Part shown: in pieces, positions 57,635-64,000 of the stretch
How positions within the stretch are numbered: position 1 is the first letter of the stretch
How the letters are laid out: each line of letters starts with the position of its first letter
Source: Favolaschia claudopus
Lineage: Eukaryota; Basidiomycota; Agaricomycetes; Agaricales; Mycenaceae
NCBI GenBank assembly: GCA_037176885.1
Contig: JAWWNJ010000011.1
Span: forward strand, 2,480,001 to 2,544,000
Direction of reading: 5' to 3'
DNA: 64,000 bases
Position numbers and translations under genes: made by a program
Notes under the pieces: generated by a model
Database searches by the model: none
Told to the model about the DNA's origin: nothing
What the model saw: the letters and a program-made list of their open reading frames with translations, nothing else

Positions 57635-59984
57635 TTATACCACACGCTTCACACACAACTTCGCACCTTTCTCCCCTTTCCCGTTGAGCGGTAGTAGCGT
57701 CGTGGCAAGCCGAAGACGGAAAGGCCCATCCTCGTTCTCGGAAGTCGAGAACGCAAATTTGCCAATCAGGTCACAGACGATGGTCTGCATTTCGAGAATT
57801 CTGTTGAGAAACCGAAATCAGAAAGACAAAGGTCAGAACTCGAAAAGTTACTCACGCGAATCGCCACCTATTTGAAAGAGCAACCACCGTTAATCATGAG
57901 ACGGGAGACATTTCAGGCAAGCTTACCCCAAACAGGTGTGCGGACCGGCGAAGAAGCTGAGTCTAAAAACGAAGACCATGTTGGTCAGTCAAAACATCCA
58001 CTTTGTCGTTCGTCGAACGTACAAATTAGCATATGGCCCAATTGCCTCTCCCTGGCGCACCCGTCCATCCAGCCACCTCTCGGGATCAAATTCCTCGCTC
58101 TTCGCACCCCAGCGTGAGTCCAACCTGCTCATTCAATCACTTTATCAATCCAATTGCTCAAAGAATGCGGAGAAGAGAACTCGCCTCTGGTAGGCCGCAA
58201 CTCCCAACATTACGACCTGCCCTTTACCCACCGGAATCGCATCGATCGTTTTTCCAGAGCGGGTGGTGATGGGGGTTGCGAGCGGGATGACGGAGTCTTC
58301 CAGTGCGACGCGTTCGGAGAGAGCGGCTGCGGGGTACATTCGGAGCGTTTCCTATAGATCCATCAGTCTTTTGAAGGTTCTGGAATGGTAAAAAAAGACT
58401 TACCTTGATGAACGCGTTGAGAAGAGGCATGTTATCGTATTGGTCGGAGCTGCCAGCTGTAGAGAGGGTGGTGTAAATTTCTTCTCGAAGTCTGGCTTGA
58501 AGTTCGGGGCGTTGTGCCAGTTCGAGCATGCCGAAAGCGAGGGTGTTTGCCTACACGACAATTTGTCAATATCGTACGACGACGATGCAAATAAGAATGA
58601 ACTACCGTTGTGTCTTGCCCTGCGAGAAGAATCAGACTCGTCTGCGCAACGAGGTCAGCGGGATGTAAGGTCTTCTTTGTGCTATCCTTCTTGTCCGCGT
58701 GCACTACCAGTCAAACCACACTCTTGTAAACGGAGAACGAGTACTTGGATCAAAAACACTCACACAACGAGCTATATATATCCGCATCATAGCTCCCGTC
58801 TGGAGCGCCCAGCTTCTCACGCACGAGCCGCCATCCAATGTTGCGCGAGAGCATCTTCGAAGCGCGGAGCGCACGGAAGGCCGAAGATGGGAGGTTGATC
58901 ATGAGACGAAGAAGTGGTTTTGGGATGTACACCGCAATGGCGTCGAAGACAATTTGGCTGGAGGAACGGGTTGAGGCAATTTCGCTGCGGACGAAGTGAG
59001 TAAGAAAATAGAGGAAAGGGAGAGAAAGACAGAAGGAAGGAAGGAAGGCAGGGGAAAAGGAAGGGTTGACATACAGCAAACGAGTATTAACCTCGACGAA
59101 TTCTGGGCCAAGATCGTCGATGGGACTTCCAAGCGCAACTAGCATAGGTTGGATGAGTATTGATTGACAACTTGGAAAATATGATGAAAATTTGAACGAA
59201 CCATCGGTGATTGCCCTCAGCGCTCCACCAGACAGAATGGGCGACAGATCTACCTCTTCCGACTTGTCGACCGCGTTATCGACTTGTTCCGAGATCTACA
59301 GTATCTTGCGGTCAGGATGTATTTTACTCCGATATCTAGGCGATACTGACCCAATGAGCGACGTGTTCAAACGTAGGGCGATACTTGCGAACGGCAGCAG
59401 CAGTGAATCCGACATTTAGGGCAGCACGAAGTCGTCGATGTTCCTCGCCTTTTGAGAAGTGCAACTCATCAAATTCGACAAAGACTGAAATTCAGAGAGC
59501 AGCACACCTCGAATTGTGATAACAGCACCGCGATCGTATAGCCAGCCGCGCATGACAGCCAGAACTGGCCCCAGTTGAAAGCTCGGGCTATTTGTAATGT
59601 ACTGTAACGCCAATGGGTCGGAAATTACAAGACGGTTTTGCTGATATACAGGGTCAGTGGACTGTAGGCTGCAGAATAAGGAGGAACTTGGCGTACCCCG
59701 AAACATCCTTTGATGCGGTAGACGGCCCCAAACAACTTGGTCCATGCGAACTCATACTGGCCGTAGGATGGCGGAAGTAATAGGTCCGCCAAATTACCTT
59801 TCGAGGATACTTCAGCAACCGAACGAGCAAGTCGATAAAATATCGTACCGAATTTCCACGACTTTGATTCCGGACCGTCAATATCACGAACAGTCGCGCT
59901 CCGTCGACGCCGAATAATACTGCGCAGAGAGAGTAGGACGAAAACCGCTGTAGCGACTGTGAGGGCTGTCTTCGAGTCGTGCAT
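57635..59984 (-). CDS. cytochrome P450 monooxygenase
   Basis: Membrane-anchored haem monooxygenase of the ER. Exons from the 5' end: 59984-59697, 59640-59508, 59448-59351, 59295-59202, 59138-59075, 58984-58762, then exons near 58700-58600, 58550-58420 and 58340-58185, 58124-58023, 57962-57927, 57867-57856 (12 nt), 57800-57635. Signal anchor ALTVATAVFVLLSLRSII, I-helix LLAGQDTTANTLAFGMLELA, ExxR motif ETLRMYP, PERW-type FDPERWLDG, and haem loop FFAGPHTCLGWRFA (Cys ligand; His replaces the usual Arg, as in many basidiomycete P450s). The start at 59,984 puts the anchor near the N-terminus; an ATG at 60,050 is also in frame. One intron (58,184-58,125) begins with GC. Substrate unknown; it could act in xenobiotic or secondary metabolism. 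Confidence 0.9.
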
Positions 59985-61333
59985 GGTTGTGGGCGACAAA
60001 AGAATGAGAAAGGAGACTCGGCAGCCGCGGAGGGGAATGTCATAAGACATGTTAACCTGAGAATTTAGAGAGACGTCGGGAAATATCTTTGAACCGTTGA
60101 ATCTGGCCGAAGTGATAGGCCAGTCGGGTAATGGTAGCCACGGTGACCAGAAATTCGAGCGCTTGCCGCTGTTCGTCGAAGTTCAGCAGGCCGATGCATA
60201 TTTGTGGGTCCCACGGCAAGAGCTTCCATTCCCGGGAGATTGGCGGACTATTGGTTTTACACTTGAATATATTGATTGCAGTGCGCCTGAAAGAAAGTTT
60301 TTGAATCGCGAGACATGACTGCCACGTTCTCCCAAAGTTCTCCGATTCACGGGCGGCTGAGGTGGCGACGAAACCAGTGTCACACCACTGAGGCCCAATC
60401 AACGCAAACAGAAGGGCCAGGTGCCCGGTTGGTCGCAGTATACGGAATAAGTGCTGGAAGATCGTAGCATTCGTACGGATGAAGTGCTGTCAGGCTCCAA
60501 GTCACTGACTCTGCGCTCATGGAAGAGCAGAGGAGGCAGTAGCTGATGCCGTCACCAAACCAAGCCGATCACTGATCTCGTCAACAATCCGGTAACTTCC
60601 GCCGCCCCTTGTTCTCTCCCACCACCTTCGTTGTTTCGAGTTACAGCGCGATATCGATGGTTGCACTCGGAGTCGCTGGGCCACATCTTGCTCTTCTATA
60701 CTGTATGCTCCGCTCACCGGCGACTCTGTTTTGTTCGTTTTAACGTCTGAATCGCCGACTTGGAGTCAACTCAACAAGACAGTCAAAGACTCGCTTGAAT
60801 AAAAAAGGAAGAAATTTCATCGGGACCGTCGGACTTCGACCCCGAATCGAACGGGCAAACACTGCACCTGTATACAGCGCCGTTTCTTGGGAACAGATCC
60901 ATATCTACTGCGTGCGGAACGAGTCTTCTTTCTCTGTGTCGTACCTGATACGAAAAGCGGCGAGCTTGCTCAGCGTCGAACGTCCTGGCTTCTTGAATCT
61001 GACCCTGGGGATATTTTGGTGAATGGGAATTCAATCAACTCTCCCGCAGACAACTCATACTATAAGATACAGGCAGCAAAGGACCGTCGATGAGAGATGG
61101 GTATGCATGCCGCATGGTCACTTCTTGAGCCCCATGCCGCAGTGCTACGAACTCTCCACTCAGGCGGAGTGGAGTTCCTGGGGATTCGTAAAGTGATTCA
61201 CGAGTTTATGTGAAGGGTGGCGTTAACGGTGAGCCCAGTATCGGAGACGTCGAAGCCATTTGCATATGCACCACCGTATAAAGAGTGCTATTCACTTACT
61301 CACTTCTCAATAGCGATCATCCTCCAGGCCAGA
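59985..61333. other. 1.35 kb without a supported gene
   Basis: Holds the P450 promoter and, at 60,835-60,860, an isolated tRNA-like T-arm on the minus strand (CCCGTTCGATTCGGG) without a recognisable partner acceptor arm. Other open frames are short and featureless. Confidence 0.45.
61277..61282 (+). promoter_or_regulatory. TATA box of the small secreted protein gene
   Basis: TATAAA 52 bases upstream of the ATG at 61,334, the same spacing seen for cargo gene B. A C/T-rich stretch follows, as expected at a fungal transcription start. Confidence 0.55.
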
Positions 61334-61747
61334 ATGCAGCTATTCCTTCAATTCGTCGCCCTCGTCACTCTAGCTCTCGGTCATCAGGCCATTGCGCAAG
61401 TAACCTTCGTCGTCGCGCCTACCAACGCCAGTAAGCCTGTTCAATGTTAGTTACTTAAATTAATGCAATCTTACCCACTGCGACACGAAGACGCCAATTG
61501 CGTGCCCGGCACCGCGATCAGCTGCGGCCAAACTGCGATTAATACAGGGAATTGCAAGGGCGATTTCACTCCGGGACAGCGCTGCGTGCACATAGCTTCC
61601 ACCCACCCAGGGTGTCATATTTCGCTCTTCACTGAGGAAGGACAGCAGGGAGGAGTTGAGGCTAGTCTTAGTACGGCCTCCCATGGATCTGTTGAAGCTG
61701 ACGAGGATGACGCTGCTTGGGAGAGTTATGGGATATTCTGCCCTTGA
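61334..61747 (+). CDS. small secreted cysteine-rich protein
   Basis: Two exons, 61334-61430 and 61491-61747, give 117 residues. A clear signal peptide (MQLFLQFVALVTLALGHQA, cleavage probably after AIA) precedes a mature chain with six cysteines (NCVPG, SCGQ, NCKG, RCVH, GCHI, FCP), enough for three disulphides. The C-terminal part is acidic (EADEDDAAWE) and the chain ends FCP. Size, signal and cysteine content match fungal small secreted proteins that act at the cell surface or on hosts; no family name can be given. The intron acceptor CACGAAG is not strong, but the alternative acceptor at 61,450 leads to a stop within three codons. Confidence 0.7.
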
Positions 61748-61969
61748 GTAGCGGGGCTTGAAGAAGAAGGGAATGATATTGAGATGCGAGTCAATGTAGA
61801 TGTTCGATGTCTTCGTAGGTGACATTGTTGAGCCATTGAAATCTTGTACGATTTAGTAGTGAATCTGGTTTCAACACTTCCGGGGATTCGCTGACTCACC
61901 GGGATTGCACCAAATTCAACAGGCTCAAGAACAATTTTTTCCGAACAAAAAAACTCACTTTGCATCAAC

Positions 61970-64000
61970 ATGACCTGACCCCGGTTCGAACGGGTCACAG
62001 AACGTTCTCAGTGAATATGCAGCAGTGAATTACATTTCGACGGGTCTGTCTGGCGCCTTTTGCTCACTCTTATTTACTGAATTTGTCCCAGAATTCTGTG
62101 CCCAGAGACCCCGACTCGATTTCTTTAACATATATTGCCTTTGCAAGGACGCGCCGGCCCCGAGCCCGAATCGAATGGTACTTACTCATAAGTTATCTCT
62201 CTAAAACACGCTAAGTCGTCTTCCGGCTACAACTTTCTTTCTGTCCTATACTGATCATAAATTGTCTCGGTGGGCAACCCGCAACCAAATAAATACAATA
62301 TTACGCCGCAAAAGCTTCATCTCTGACAGCGACGAACCCATGAGGTGAGTTTCATCTTTGAGATGCGACAAGACGAAACAAAGAAGAAGAAAAAAAGGGG
62401 AAATCCTCTCCTGGGTTGACATGACCTGATCCCGAGTCGAACGGGTGAAAGCTGCTCGACTGATCTCATGGTCGAAAGCTTCGTAGCTGTAACCGCCTCG
62501 CCGAGCAGGTCTTCGCTTGGGATGACGCTCATATTGTATTCAGATTCCGCGCTGAATCACCGTAAAGAGAAAAAGAAACTTATCCTAGCTGTTGAGCAAT
62601 GAGAAGGAGACGGACTGCTTGCCTACCGGAGCGAAAGTGAATAGTTCCAAGGTACCGCTTCTCGAGGTGGATCTGGATTTTCGGTCATTGCGATTCAACT
62701 TGATGCGACAAGGAAAAACGTCACGAACTTGAGGAATGGCCTGGCCCCGATTCGGGCGGGTAACCGGTGCTCGATTAATTCCCGAGTCACAATTCAAAAC
62801 ATCGGTAGCAGACGAATAGCTCCTCAGCGATTGGTTTCATACTTCAAACCATCGTAGTAGCAGCGGTCTGCGGAGCGAGCCTGCGAGCAGGTCTTCGTTT
62901 CGAATGATCCTGACGCCCGTGTTGTTCTTCCAGAGTACTGTAAAGGGAACCGGAAAAAATTAGACCATGACGCACGGCTTGCCTTCCGGAGTGAAGTGAA
63001 GCGAATACGGCTTGTCGAGGTAAATCTAGTGTTTCGGTTATTGCGATTCAAGGTGCGACAAGCCAAATAAATATTAATACCAAAGCAAGAGAGAAAAAGG
63101 GATATTTTTTCATGGGTACATGACCTGTACCCGAGTCGAACGGGTGACAGCTGCTTGATTAATCTCATGCTGGAGAGCTTCATACTAGTCGCAGCCGTCT
63201 CACCGAGCAGGTCTTCGCTTGTGATGATCATGAAGCCCATAAGTATTGTGCCTAAAGATCGCCAGATCACTGTGCTTCAGTACAGGAAAATTATCCTCTG
63301 TTTAGGAGACAGGCTGCTCGCCTGCCAGAGAGAACGCAAATTGGGTCCGGCTTGTCGATTCGAGGTGAATCTCGTTTTTCGGTTATTGCGATTCGACTAG
63401 GTCCGACAAGGAAAAAAGAAAAAGAAAACAGAGAAAAAGACCGGAAAATGATAGTTAATGCTTTCCTGGACATGACCTGGCCCCGAGTCGAACGGGTATC
63501 CGCTCCTCGATTGATTTCAATCGTAGTAGCAGCGGAGCGAGCAGGTCTTCGATTCTAGTCATGACTCCCATAGTGTACTTGCAGATAAATAAATGACTGA
63601 AGAAAAACAAAAACAATTACTATCCTCGAAAAGTCCGGGATCTACTGCGCATAACCTACCCCCGAGTCGAACGGGTGAAAGCTGCTCGATTGACTTCATG
63701 CTCGGAAGCTTCGTAGTTGCAGCGGCCTCACCGAGCAGGTCTTCGCTTGGGATGCATCGATCTACTGTATCCATATTCCGCGGTGATTTTAGTGAGAGTA
63801 CACAAAAGAGAGGAATTACTTGTCGGAGGGAAAACGAAGGCACGACTTGTCGAGGTGAGGTGAGTCTGATTGTTCGGTTATTGAGATTCTACCTGCGACA
63901 AGGAAAGAGAAAAAGACTAGAGAAAGCAAAAGCAAAACACTTCCAGGTGAACTGTCTATGACCTGAACCCGAATCGAACGGGTGAACGCAGCTCGGGTTG
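61970..64000 (-). repeat. tandem array of tRNA-like repeats
   Basis: Units of roughly 200-370 bp repeat to the window end. Each contains, on the minus strand, GACCTGC at one end and a T-arm-like CCCGTTCGACTCGGG followed by CAGGTC(A) at the other, which pair as a 6-7 bp acceptor-like stem. The T-arm holds a Pol III B-box (GTTCGANTC). Well-formed copies: 62,422-62,511, 63,122-63,213, 63,474-63,547, 63,653-63,741; a longer degenerate one at 62,739-62,897; partial ones near 61,975, 62,155 and 63,958. Between them a second shared block (CTTGTCGAGGTGAATCT...CGGTTATTGCGATTC...GCGACAAGG) recurs. No canonical D-arm or anticodon arm could be drawn, so these are not called tRNA genes. Confidence 0.65.

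Noticed and set aside
60820..60905. Possible tRNA on the minus strand
   Set aside because: Only the T-arm with a B-box is present; the 5' half does not fold into a cloverleaf. Probably a stray unit of the repeat at 62-64 kb.
62420..63745. Calling the tandem units standard tRNA genes
   Set aside because: Acceptor-like and T-arm pairing are clear, but D-arm and anticodon arm are missing or replaced by a variable hairpin in every copy.

Overview
The window is a gene-dense stretch of a filamentous basidiomycete genome, almost certainly an agaricomycete. Genes carry many short (about 45-70 bp) GT-AG introns, and the predicted proteins include lineage markers: CxC2-type KDZ transposases, an F-box/LRR protein starting MHRCWDIPE, and a seven-helix membrane protein family expanded in these fungi. 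No prokaryotic, rRNA or CRISPR features were seen.

Layout. Bases 1-8.4 kb are ordinary host sequence: the 3' end of an unknown gene, a soluble fumarate reductase, an OMA1/M48 metallopeptidase, a small CCHC zinc-knuckle gene and an F-box/LRR gene. From 10,220 to 55,823 lies a 45.6 kb block bounded by two related KDZ (Kyakuja-Dileera-Zisupton) DNA transposons in direct orientation: E1 (10,220-29,704, 19.5 kb) and E2 (32,674-55,823, 23.15 kb; 19.6 kb once a later 3.56 kb insertion is removed). Both share imperfect terminal inverted repeats of about 95 bp. Between them lies 2.97 kb of other DNA holding an intact aldo-keto reductase gene and the 5' part of a second gene cut off exactly at the E2 left end. 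The only matching 8-bp target duplication (TCGGCATG) lies at the outer ends of the whole block, not around either element. The block therefore looks like a composite transposon, or the product of recombination involving an E-X-E array. From 55.9 kb host sequence resumes: a seven-helix membrane protein, a cytochrome P450, a small secreted Cys-rich protein, and a tandem array of tRNA-like repeats running off the window end.

Each KDZ element carries the same cargo in the same order: a broken cyclin fragment beside a 68-bp minisatellite; gene A (minus strand, nuclear protein of unknown function with an acidic Ser/Asp tract); gene B and gene C (plus strand, with RNase H1 N-terminal/viroplasmin-like modules); gene D (small basic protein); gene E (minus strand, TET/JBP-like protein that lacks the iron-binding residues); gene F (C3HC4 RING finger); and the KDZ transposase itself. 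Link of TET/JBP genes with KDZ elements is known in basidiomycetes. The degenerate active site conserved in two diverged copies, the cargo set, and the composite arrangement carrying an aldo-keto reductase are the parts most worth checking.

The two copies are mosaic. They are nearly identical from the left end through the gene B stop codon and again near the right end, but clearly diverged in between. E2 keeps an intact transposase and RING gene but its TET/JBP-like gene is interrupted by a non-autonomous hAT-like element. E1 keeps the TET/JBP-like gene but its RING gene and transposase are frameshifted. The copies therefore complement each other's defects. Exon boundaries throughout were inferred by eye from splice signals and reading-frame continuity.
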